From: Chthoniobacterales bacterium
GTDB taxonomy: Bacteria > Verrucomicrobiota > Verrucomicrobiia > Chthoniobacterales > JACTMZ01
DNA length: 5,208 bases
Direction of reading: 5' to 3'
Assembly (NCBI GenBank): GCA_017853515.1
Contig: JAFMJK010000160.1
Span: 1 to 5,208 of the forward strand
This document shows, one piece after another, positions 1 through 5,208 of the stretch. Made by a program: the position numbers and the translations under genes. Under the pieces are notes generated by a model that was not told the DNA's origin, ran no database searches, and saw only the letters and a list, made by a program, of their open reading frames with translations. How positions within the stretch are numbered: position 1 is the first letter of the stretch; every line of letters begins with the position of its first letter.

Positions 1-849
1 GATCAGGTCGCCGAAGAGCGGGAGCCGGAGTTTGATGGCGTCGACCACCTCCCGCCCCTTCGTCGTCTTGGCTGCCACGTTGTAGGCCACAATGACAACA
101 ACGACAAACAGAGCGATGGTAAAGAAGTTGCTTTGGACCACTTCACTGAAGCCGATGACGAACTGCGTGAGCGCCGGCAGCGGCCGCCCCTGCAGCATGT
201 CGTCGAAGATCTCTTTGAACTTGGGAACAATATAGACGAGGAGAAACGCCATGATGGCAACGGCGATGATCAGCACGATGATCGGATAGAACATCGCGGA
301 AACCACTTTGTTCTTGAGCTTCTGAGCCTTCTCTTGGAAGTCGGCCAAACGGACAAGCACCAGCTCCATCACGCCGCCCAACTCGCCCGCTTTGACCATG
401 TTGACGTAAAGCTTGTTGAAAATTCTCGGATGCTGCGAAAGCGCGTCGGAGAAGGTGCTGCCGCCCGTCACGGTGTCGCCGAGTTTGCCCACCGTTTTGC
501 GCATGACCGGATCGGGCTCCTGCTTCCCCAAGACAGTCAGGTCGCGCAGGAGCGGGAGGCCTGAGTCGATGAGAGTGGCCAGTTGGCGCGTGAAGATCAT
601 CAGCGTCTTGGGCTTGACCGTCTTGCGCTCGAGGAAAGGGATGCTGATGTTGACGTCTTTTTTCGCCCCCGGAGTTTTGGCCGCCTTGGGCGCTTTGGCC
701 GCTTTGGCTTTGCCCGCCGGCATCACGCTGGTCGGATAGTAACCGGATTGCCGCAAGGCCTGGATGGCTTCCTGCTCGCTCGCCGCATCCATGGTATCCC
801 GAACTTCCTGCCCGCGGGCATCAAGGGCGGTGTAGGCGAAACTTGGCAT
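1..849 (-). CDS. Type II secretion system F / type IV pilus PilC family inner-membrane platform protein (N-terminal 283 residues, partial)
   Basis: PilC/GspF proteins sit in the inner membrane at the base of type IV pilus or type II secretion machines and couple the cytoplasmic ATPase to pilin assembly. The frame opens with MPSFAYTALDARGQEV, the usual beginning of this family, and stays open to the window edge; about 120 residues of a typical 400-residue protein are missing. An Ala/Lys/Pro-rich linker (about residues 45-64) leads to the first T2SSF domain (about 83-209), with FTRQLATLIDSGLPLL at 86-101 and MVKAGELGGVME at 151-162, both family hallmarks. Hydrophobic segments at about 186-209 and 241-259 fit the first two membrane helices. 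The next complete copy of the T2SSF repeat would lie outside the window. No strong Shine-Dalgarno precedes the ATG; the start rests on the conserved N-terminus. PilC and GspF cannot be told apart without the neighbouring genes to the left. Confidence 0.93.
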   Translation of the reverse strand, partial: MPSFAYTALDARGQEVRDTMDAASEQEAIQALRQSGYYPTSVMPAGKAKAAKAPKAAKTPGAKKDVNISIPFLERKTVKPKTLMIFTRQLATLIDSGLPLLRDLTVLGKQEPDPVMRKTVGKLGDTVTGGSTFSDALSQHPRIFNKLYVNMVKAGELGGVMELVLVRLADFQEKAQKLKNKVVSAMFYPIIVLIIAVAIMAFLLVYIVPKFKEIFDDMLQGRPLPALTQFVIGFSEVVQSNFFTIALFVVVVIVAYNVAAKTTKGREVVDAIKLRLPLFGDLI

Positions 850-925
850 GGCGGGGAGCGGGTTCGGCGGGAGTCAGTAGGGATAATGCCACGCACAGCT
901 GAAGCGTGAAGCAAAAACCGAGCGG

Positions 926-1534
926 TTACGCGCGCACGAACGGATTCGATTTCTTCTCCTCGCCCACGGTCGTCGCCGGTCCGTGGCCCGGCAACACGGT
1001 GGTGGCGTCCGGCAACACGAAAATCTTTTCACGGATCCCCCGCTGGAGGAGCCCGGCGTCGCCGCCGGGCAGGTCCCACCGCCCCACTCCTCCGCGGAAC
1101 AACACATCGCCGCCGACCAGCACGCCCTCGTCGGGAGAATAGAAGCACAGACTGCCGGGGCAATGGCCCGGCACTTCGAGCACATCGAGCGGCCAGCCGA
1201 GAAAATCCTGCCCGGCCCCCTCGCGGAGCGTCCCGCTGACTTGCGCAGCGCGCGTGCGGAAGGGAAATCCCTGGCGCACGAAAAAATCCTCCTCGGAAAC
1301 CATGGGAACAGTCGCCTCGTGGCAGAGCAAAGGACAACCATGCCGCGCGCAGACCGCCGCGGCGTCCGTGGTGTGGTCCCAATGCCCGTGGGTCAGCACG
1401 AGCAGCCCCACTTTCTCTCCCGCAAAGGCCTCGTCCGCTCCCTCGGGCGCATCGAAAAGAATCAAGCCGCCCGGCGTTTCCGCGGCAAAGCAGTTTGTCT
1501 CGTAGGGTCCTCCGGTGAAAGTTTTGAACCTCAT
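926..1534 (-). CDS. MBL-fold metallo-hydrolase, glyoxalase II-like (YcbL/GloC type)
   Basis: Complete 202-residue zinc hydrolase of the metallo-beta-lactamase fold. All metal-ligand motifs are present: THGHWDH at residues 48-54 (H49, H51, D53, H54), H124 in VPGHCPGS, D143 in GGDVLF, and H184 in LPGHGPATTVGEEK. The short length, GGDVLF followed by GR-DLPGGD, and the NPFV ending are those of the small glyoxalase II-like branch (E. coli YcbL), whose members hydrolyse thioesters such as S-lactoylglutathione; the actual substrate here is inferred, not shown. No signal peptide is seen, so it should be cytoplasmic. The ATG start gives the family-typical N-terminus MRFKTFTGGPYETNCF and has GGAGG just upstream; an in-frame TTG at 1591 would add 19 residues without family resemblance. 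It is 76 bases upstream of the PilC/GspF gene on the same strand and divergent from the S41 protease. Residue 153 is Trp where related proteins usually have Thr (GRTD). Confidence 0.93.
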   Translation of the reverse strand: MRFKTFTGGPYETNCFAAETPGGLILFDAPEGADEAFAGEKVGLLVLTHGHWDHTTDAAAVCARHGCPLLCHEATVPMVSEEDFFVRQGFPFRTRAAQVSGTLREGAGQDFLGWPLDVLEVPGHCPGSLCFYSPDEGVLVGGDVLFRGGVGRWDLPGGDAGLLQRGIREKIFVLPDATTVLPGHGPATTVGEEKKSNPFVRA

Positions 1535-1610
1535 GGCCTCCAGTAGGTCCAAGGTAGGGAACTCATTTTCCTTGCGCAACCCGTGTTTCAAGGCAACCAG
1601 TTATAACTTC
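1535..1610. promoter_or_regulatory. Divergent intergenic region between the MBL hydrolase and the S41 protease
   Basis: This 76-base gap must hold the upstream signals of both divergent genes unless their promoters lie inside the opposite gene. It contains a perfect 8-base palindrome, TTGCGCAA, at 1572-1579, almost at its midpoint, and a looser inverted repeat CCTTG (1570-1574) / CAAGG (1589-1593) around the same spot. I see no convincing -35/-10 pair in either direction. A shared operator here is inference from position and symmetry only. Confidence 0.35.
1537..1541 (-). promoter_or_regulatory. Probable ribosome binding site of the MBL-fold hydrolase
   Basis: Read on the minus strand, GGAGG lies two bases before the ATG at 1534. 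The motif is a strong Shine-Dalgarno match but its spacing is shorter than usual. It supports ATG 1534 over the upstream TTG at 1591. It is the only good Shine-Dalgarno match I noticed beside a start codon in this window. Confidence 0.45.
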
Positions 1611-3911
1611 ATGGCTTCACGCACATTACCGCGTCTCATTCTCGCCCACCTTCTTGCCGCGTGCGCTTTGGCCGCCGGAACACCCTCCGCCGCAGCCGCA
1701 GCCGACGACAAAATGGGTGAAATCGCCGCCACGGTGGCGCACACCTTGGAAAACGCGCATTACAACCGCCAGCAACTCGGCGGAGAGGTCGAGCCCGGCG
1801 TGACCCAAGCCCGGAGAGCCCTGGACCGCTACTTCACCCTTCTCGACTACAACCGTCTTTTCTTCACGCAGGAAGACATCGACGGTTTCGTGGCCAAGCA
1901 CGGCGACTCCCTCCACGACGACATTCTGTTGCGCAACCTAGACCCCGCCTACGACATTTACGACCGGTTCCTCGACCGCGTGGAAGACCGGGTCGCCAAA
2001 ATACGCGTCCTGCTCGAGAAGGATTACGACTTCACGAGCGAACGCACCGCGCAACTCAACCGCGACGACGAACCGTGGCCCGCCAACGAGGCCGAGGCCG
2101 ACCGCATTTGGTCCGCCCGAATCGAAGCCGAACTCCTCCAAGCCATCATCGCCGACCAAGCCCTGGAGGAAGCCGCGGCCAAGAAGAAGAAGGAGGAGTC
2201 GGCCGCCGCGGAGCAGGCGAAACCCGAACCGGCGGAAAACACCGCGGCGCGCCTGCCCAAGCGCACGCCCAAAGAGACGGTGATGAAGCGCTACGAGCGC
2301 CTGCTCAAGTCACTGCGGGACGAAACCCGTGAAGATCAGGCCAGCACATTCCTTTCCGCCCTCGCCCAAAGCTACGACCCGCATTCCGAATACATGAGCC
2401 AGCGCGCCCTGGACAATTTCAACATCCAGATGGGCCTCTCGCTGTTCGGCATCGGCGCCGAACTCCGCAGCGAGGACGGCTACGCCAAGATCCAGCGGCT
2501 CGTGCCCGGCGGACCGGCCGAGCGCGGTGGCGATCTCAAGGTCAACGACCGCATTGTCGCCGTGGCCCAAGGCGATGGGGAATACGAGGACGTTGTCGAC
2601 ATGAAGCTCGACAAAGTGGTCGAGAAAATCCGCGGCAAGAAAGGAACTGTGGTCCGCCTGCAAGTGCTGTCCGCCGATTCTCCCGACCCCTCGAAAGTCG
2701 ATGTCATCACCATCGTGCGCGACGAAGTCAAACTGAAGGACGAAGAAGCCAAAGCGCAGGTCATCGAGGCGAAAAATCCGGAAGGCGGCGACGCGAAGAT
2801 CGGATGGATCACCCTGCCCAGCTTCTACGCGAACATGGACCGCAACGCCGGCGGTTCGGCCAAAAGCACCACCAAGGATGTGGCCGCGTTGCTCAAACGC
2901 CTCAAGCGCGAAGGCATCGAAGGGCTTGTCGTCGACCTGCGCCGCGACAGCGGAGGGTCACTCGATGAAGCAGTCCGCCTGACCGGTCTTTTCATCGACC
3001 GCGGCCCCGTGGTGCAAGCCAAGGCCACCGATGGCACGATTGCCCCGATGAATGATCCGGACCCGGGAGTTCTGTGGGACGGTCCTCTCATCGTTCTCAT
3101 GAATCGCCTCAGCGCGTCGGCCAGCGAAATTTTCGCCGCGGCCCTGCAGGATTACGGTCGTGCCGTCATCGTCGGGGACACGCAAAGTTTCGGCAAAGGC
3201 ACGGTGCAGACACTGCTCGAGGTCGATCGATTCATGCCGACCTTCGCGCGGAACGGAAAATCCGGCGCGGTCAAACTGACCATCCAGAAATTTTACCGCG
3301 TCAAAGGCGGCTCGACCCAGTTGCAGGGCGTCGCCTCAGACATCGTTCTGCCTTCCCTCACCGACCAGGAAGACTTCGGCGAGGGTGCGTTGGATTTTCC
3401 TCTCGGCTACGACGAAGTTCCCGCCCGCGAATTCCGCCCGGCCGGCAATGTCGCCGCGCTCATCCCTCGCCTGCGGGAGCAGAGCAAGGCGCGCGTGTCT
3501 TCCGATCGCGAGTTCGGTTACATCAGTGAAGACCGCGAGCGCTTGCGGAAACAAAAGGAAGAAAACGCCATCACACTGAACAAAAGCGAGCGCCTCGCCG
3601 AAATCGCCGAGGACAAAGGACGCCGCGAGGCCCGCAACGAGGTGCGAAAGAAGGCCGGCAACCACGCCTTTGCCGCGCTGGAGGTCACCCTCGACACAGT
3701 AGACGCCCCGCAACTGCAGAAAGTCGCTTTGGACAAGCCGCCCAAACGCTCCTCGCTCGAAGAGTTGACCGACGAGGAGGATCCGACCAAGCCCGCCGGG
3801 GAAGAAGTGTATGTCGACCCCGTGCGCGATGAGACGCTGCGCATCATGCAGGACCTTGTCCGCTCGCAAGGCCCCACGCCGGTGACCGCCCGTGCCGAGC
3901 CCGGATCTTGA
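1611..3911 (+). CDS. prc: S41 family C-terminal processing (tail-specific) protease, Prc/Tsp type
   Basis: Periplasmic serine protease that cleaves proteins near their C-termini; in E. coli, Prc degrades envelope proteins including a peptidoglycan endopeptidase. The 766-residue length fits the long Prc class rather than the shorter CtpA. In order: signal sequence (1-30), Tsp N-terminal domain (about 35-255, with YFTLLDYNRLFFTQEDI at 74-90 and YDPHSEYMS at 255-263), PDZ domain (about 275-355, LVPGGPAERGG at 297-307), S41 protease domain (about 395-582) and a C-terminal Prc-type region (about 590-760, charged and helical). The catalytic serine should be S503 in SASASEIFAAALQDYGRA, and the general-base lysine K529 in SFGKGTVQ; IQKFYRVKGGSTQLQGV (558-574) is also typical. 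A Lys/Glu/Ala-rich stretch (183-209) interrupts the N-terminal domain. The start was chosen because ATG 1611 begins a signal peptide; the GTG at 1515 would add 32 unlike residues and overlap the divergent gene. Cleavage type is unclear: LAAC at 15-18 also fits a lipobox. Confidence 0.95.
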   Translation: MASRTLPRLILAHLLAACALAAGTPSAAAAADDKMGEIAATVAHTLENAHYNRQQLGGEVEPGVTQARRALDRYFTLLDYNRLFFTQEDIDGFVAKHGDSLHDDILLRNLDPAYDIYDRFLDRVEDRVAKIRVLLEKDYDFTSERTAQLNRDDEPWPANEAEADRIWSARIEAELLQAIIADQALEEAAAKKKKEESAAAEQAKPEPAENTAARLPKRTPKETVMKRYERLLKSLRDETREDQASTFLSALAQSYDPHSEYMSQRALDNFNIQMGLSLFGIGAELRSEDGYAKIQRLVPGGPAERGGDLKVNDRIVAVAQGDGEYEDVVDMKLDKVVEKIRGKKGTVVRLQVLSADSPDPSKVDVITIVRDEVKLKDEEAKAQVIEAKNPEGGDAKIGWITLPSFYANMDRNAGGSAKSTTKDVAALLKRLKREGIEGLVVDLRRDSGGSLDEAVRLTGLFIDRGPVVQAKATDGTIAPMNDPDPGVLWDGPLIVLMNRLSASASEIFAAALQDYGRAVIVGDTQSFGKGTVQTLLEVDRFMPTFARNGKSGAVKLTIQKFYRVKGGSTQLQGVASDIVLPSLTDQEDFGEGALDFPLGYDEVPAREFRPAGNVAALIPRLREQSKARVSSDREFGYISEDRERLRKQKEENAITLNKSERLAEIAEDKGRREARNEVRKKAGNHAFAALEVTLDTVDAPQLQKVALDKPPKRSSLEELTDEEDPTKPAGEEVYVDPVRDETLRIMQDLVRSQGPTPVTARAEPGS

Positions 3912-3924
3912 GCGGCATTGCCGC
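3912..3924 (+). repeat. Small hairpin directly after the protease stop codon
   Basis: GCGGC (3912-3916) and GCCGC (3920-3924) form a 5-base-pair GC stem with a 3-base loop, starting on the base after the TGA. There is no T-tract after it, so it is not a standard intrinsic terminator. It might attenuate transcription or protect the 3' end of the protease message before the small lipoprotein genes; chance is also possible in GC-rich DNA. Confidence 0.3.
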
Positions 3925-3965
3925 GGGAATGGACAAGACTTTGCGCATCGGTTAACACCATCCAC

Positions 3966-4109
3966 ATGAGAATTATTCTCCTGACCTTGGCAGCCTGTCT
4001 CACAATTGCGGGATTGGCCGGTTGCAACACCATGCGCGGAATCGGCGAAGACATCAGCGCGCTCGGACGCTCGCTCTCGAACTCCGCGAGCACGGGCAGT
4101 TCGCACTGA
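3966..4109 (+). CDS. Entericidin A/B family small lipoprotein (first of tandem pair)
   Basis: A 47-residue lipoprotein. Residues 1-19 form a type II signal peptide (MRIILL, hydrophobic core, lipobox LAGC) with the lipidated cysteine at C20. The 27-residue mature part begins CNTMRGIGEDISALGRS, the signature of the entericidin family (E. coli EcnA and EcnB share CNT-RG-GEDI). In E. coli the pair is described as a toxin/antidote lipoprotein locus linked to stationary-phase lysis; whether this protein acts so is not shown, and many bacteria carry single homologues of unknown role. Signal peptidase II processing and membrane anchoring are expected. It starts 54 bases after the protease stop on the same strand and is followed 47 bases later by a paralogue. 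No clear Shine-Dalgarno is visible; ATG 3966 is chosen because the signal peptide begins there. The mature peptide can form an amphipathic helix of seven-residue period. Confidence 0.85.
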   Translation: MRIILLTLAACLTIAGLAGCNTMRGIGEDISALGRSLSNSASTGSSH

Positions 4110-4156
4110 ACTTCGCTCGACACCCCGGCCACTCGGCCGCTAGTCTGACCGGTGAT

Positions 4157-4312
4157 ATGGATAAACTCCTCCTCACCCTAGTCGGAGCCGCCCTGCTGGT
4201 CGGCTTGAGTGCTTGCAACACCGTGAGCGGCGTCGGCCAAGACGTCAGCGCTGTCGGACGTGATGTCTCCGCAGGCGCCCAAGGCGTCGAAAACGCCATC
4301 CGCGACAACTGA
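4157..4312 (+). CDS. Entericidin A/B family small lipoprotein (second of tandem pair)
   Basis: A 51-residue lipoprotein with a signal peptide (MDKLLLTLVG and hydrophobic core), lipobox LSAC and lipidated C20. The mature part begins CNTVSGVGQDVSAVGRDVSAG. It aligns without gaps to the preceding gene over residues 1-38, with 18 identities by eye, and the cysteine falls at the same position, so the two look like an old tandem duplication. It differs by lacking the Arg of the RG motif (Ser24 instead), by Gln for Glu at 28, and by a longer, more acidic tail ending in AIRDN. Its mature region contains a clean seven-residue repeat. The only upstream match to a ribosome site is a weak GGTGAT. By analogy with ecnAB the two may be antagonists, but which would be toxin or antidote cannot be told from sequence. 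Confidence 0.82.
   Translation: MDKLLLTLVGAALLVGLSACNTVSGVGQDVSAVGRDVSAGAQGVENAIRDN
4232..4273 (+). repeat. Two tandem seven-codon units in the second entericidin-like gene
   Basis: The codons at 4232-4252 and 4253-4273 encode VGQDVSA and VGRDVSA, differing at one residue. At the DNA level the units differ mostly at third positions, so the repeat is held at protein level. The first lipoprotein has a looser version (IGEDISA, LGRSLSN). A heptad places the hydrophobic Val residues on one helix face. Confidence 0.75.
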
Positions 4313-4325
4313 TCGGTTCGACACA

Positions 4326-4339
4326 GCCGCCAAAGCGGC
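4326..4339 (+). terminator. Weak hairpin between the second entericidin-like gene and the tRNA
   Basis: GCCGC (4326-4330) and GCGGC (4335-4339) form a 5-base-pair GC stem with a CAAA loop, 13 bases after the stop of the second lipoprotein gene. It is well placed to end that transcript, but the following bases are not T-rich, so it is only a weak terminator candidate. Confidence 0.3.
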
Positions 4340-4358
4340 GCTAATCTCCCCTGGCAAT

Positions 4359-4431
4359 GCTCCCGTAGCTCAGGGGATAGAGCAGCGGATTTCTAATCCG
4401 TTGGTCGGAAGTTCGAATCTTCCCGGGAGCG
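4359..4431 (+). tRNA. tRNA-Arg (anticodon TCT)
   Basis: A full cloverleaf folds by hand. The acceptor stem is GCTCCCG (4359-4365) with CGGGAGC (4424-4430) and discriminator G4431. The D arm has GCTC/GAGC (4368-4371, 4380-4383) around an AGGGGATA loop. The anticodon arm has GCGGA/TCCGT (4385-4389, 4397-4401) with loop TTTCTAA and anticodon TCT at 4392-4394, which reads AGA/AGG arginine codons. The variable loop has 5 bases (4402-4406), and the T arm has GGAAG/CTTCC with loop TTCGAAT (4407-4423). Every stem is complete apart from one G-T pair at the base of the anticodon stem. The 3' CCA is not encoded and must be added after transcription. The gene lies 46 bases after the lipoprotein stop and converges with the cyclase gene. 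Confidence 0.97.
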
Positions 4432-4474
4432 CTTCAGACCGAAAACGAAGTGGACAGGTGCCGCGGTCTGGAAG
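4432..4474. repeat. Imperfect inverted repeat immediately after the tRNA
   Basis: CTTCAGACCG (4432-4441) is matched by CGGTCTGGAAG (4464-4474), a 10-base arm with one bulged G and a 22-base loop. It begins on the base after the tRNA discriminator. It may form a 3' stem-loop that helps tRNA end processing or ends transcription; there is no T-tract. Part of the right arm is shared with the adjacent hairpin, so the two are mutually exclusive folds. Confidence 0.45.
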
Positions 4475-4492
4475 GGCGGCGCCCACCTTTCC
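4470..4492. terminator. Candidate bidirectional hairpin between the convergent tRNA and cyclase genes
   Basis: GGAA-GGGC (4470-4477) can pair with GCCC (4481-4484) and TTCC (4489-4492), giving a 3-base loop and a 4-base bulge on one side. The position, 24 bases beyond the cyclase stop and about 40 beyond the tRNA, suits a shared terminator, but the lack of a T-tract on either strand keeps this tentative. The rest of 4432-4516 holds nothing else I can support. Confidence 0.28.
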
Positions 4493-4516
4493 GTCCGAAG
4501 GCGGTATCGGTCGACC

Positions 4517-5208
4517 TCAAGCCCCGGGACCATCCTCGCGAAGGGTGAAAACATCGACCGCATCCTTCTTGCCCCGAACAATCACCTCCCCCAGAGGCGT
4601 GAACCAATCGGCGAGCCCGGAGGCAAGCACGGTCGATCCGGCGACAACCGGAGAAACACCGAAGCGTTTTGTCTCATCCTGCAATCGGGCAGCAAGATTC
4701 ACCGTGTCCCCGATCACGGTGTAATTGTGCCGCGAAACCGACCCCATGAGACCGGCGACGACCGTGCCGCTGGCAACTCCTATCCCCGTTTCGAGACGTG
4801 GAAGGTTTTTTTGCAGGCGGTTCTCGTTGTAAACACGCATGACCCGTCCGATGGCACACGCGCACTTCACAGCGTGGGCCGCGTGATCGCCGTCGACCAC
4901 GGGCGCACCAAACACGGCCATGACCGCGTCACCTATGTATTTGTCGACCACCCCGCCATGGTCCTCGATGACGCGCGTCAATTCGGTGAAGTAAGCATTC
5001 AAAAGTTCGAGAAGTTCGGAAGGTTGCGCTGACTCGCCCAGAGACGTGAAACCGCGGATGTCCGTGAACAGTATGGTAGCCTCGCGTTCCTCGCCCCCAA
5101 GAGCCGCCGGGCGCCGGAGGAGTTCGGCCGCGACTTCGGGAGACACGTTGCGGCCGAGCAGATCGCGCACCTTGTCCCGCTCGACCAAGCCGCGGGTCAT
5201 GCCATTGA
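4517..5208 (-). CDS. Class III adenylate cyclase, C-terminal catalytic domain (5' end outside window)
   Basis: Makes cAMP from ATP as a dimer with shared active sites. Numbering from the Met at 5200, the catalytic domain spans about 40-220: metal-binding D47 (ILFTDIRGFTSL) and D91 (DKYIGDAVMAVFGAP), adenine-contacting K87, T161 (HNYTVIGDTVN), and transition-state N168 and R172 (VNLAARL). Thr rather than Asp at the second adenine position, and the spacings K-4-D, T-7-N and N-4-R, match Anabaena CyaB1, i.e. class IIIb. The Met at 5200 is probably internal: the frame stays open to the edge, and the bases before it read (N)TC-AAT-GGC-ATG, which would give FNGM, the usual end of a HAMP domain before the linker and a VSPEVAAELL segment. 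So the missing part is probably a membrane sensor with a HAMP domain; this is inference. The reading frame ends at a TGA facing the tRNA gene. Confidence 0.92.
   Translation of the reverse strand, partial: NGMTRGLVERDKVRDLLGRNVSPEVAAELLRRPAALGGEEREATILFTDIRGFTSLGESAQPSELLELLNAYFTELTRVIEDHGGVVDKYIGDAVMAVFGAPVVDGDHAAHAVKCACAIGRVMRVYNENRLQKNLPRLETGIGVASGTVVAGLMGSVSRHNYTVIGDTVNLAARLQDETKRFGVSPVVAGSTVLASGLADWFTPLGEVIVRGKKDAVDVFTLREDGPGA

Noticed and set aside
890..908. Inverted repeat CACGC/GCGTG with a 9-base loop between the hydrolase and PilC/GspF genes
   Set aside because: On the coding (minus) strand the T-run comes before the stem, not after it, so it does not look like a terminator, and the stem is only 5 base pairs.
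983..1546. Open plus-strand frame of 187 codons opposite the MBL hydrolase
   Set aside because: It is antisense to a gene with all its catalytic motifs, shows no recognisable domain, and long shadow frames are expected in GC-rich DNA.
1601..1607. TTATAAC just before the protease ATG, resembling a -10 box
   Set aside because: It ends only 3 bases before the ATG, so transcription would start inside the signal peptide codons, and no -35 element lies at the right spacing.
3336..4106. Open minus-strand frame of 256 codons opposite the protease 3' end and first lipoprotein
   Set aside because: Its translation has no family resemblance and it spans two well-supported genes and their gap, so it is a shadow of their codon use.
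4359..4431. tRNA-Arg as an integration site for a mobile element
   Set aside because: No integrase, no second copy of the tRNA 3' end and no change in base composition is seen nearby.
4260..4724. Open plus-strand frame running across the tRNA and into the cyclase
   Set aside because: It reads through a complete tRNA gene, a typical source of false protein calls.

Overview
This is a GC-rich, gene-dense stretch of bacterial chromosome. It comes from a Gram-negative (diderm) organism, since it encodes a periplasmic Prc/Tsp-type protease with a signal peptide, two entericidin-like lipoproteins and an inner-membrane type II secretion/type IV pilus platform protein. The style of the proteins (an Ala/Lys-rich linker in the PilC/GspF protein, a long Prc with charged inserts, tandem entericidins, a tRNA without encoded CCA) makes me lean towards Verrucomicrobiota or a related PVC group. 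That placement is an impression, not a demonstration.

Layout from left to right. Bases 1-849 (minus strand) hold the first 283 codons of a PilC/GspF-family protein that continues past the left edge. Upstream of it on the same strand, after a 76-base gap, is a complete 202-codon metallo-beta-lactamase-fold hydrolase of the glyoxalase II-like type (926-1534). A 76-base divergent intergenic region (1535-1610) separates this from a complete 766-codon S41 C-terminal processing protease (1611-3911, plus strand). Two small lipoprotein genes of the entericidin family (3966-4109 and 4157-4312) follow on the same strand, 54 and 47 bases apart. Then come a tRNA-Arg(TCT) gene (4359-4431), a short convergent intergenic region with inverted repeats, and the C-terminal catalytic part of a class III adenylate cyclase (4517-5208, minus strand) whose N-terminus lies beyond the right edge.

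The plus-strand genes form a plausible cell-envelope cluster: a periplasmic protease known in other bacteria to act on envelope proteins and peptidoglycan enzymes, followed by two tiny outer-envelope lipoproteins resembling the E. coli ecnA/ecnB pair. The hydrolase, the pilus/secretion protein, the tRNA and the cyclase look like ordinary neighbours with no visible functional link to it. I found no mobile element, CRISPR array or clearly novel system. The points most worth a second look are the tandem entericidin pair with its seven-residue internal repeat, the ambiguous signal peptide of the protease, and the CyaB1-type substrate residues of the cyclase.
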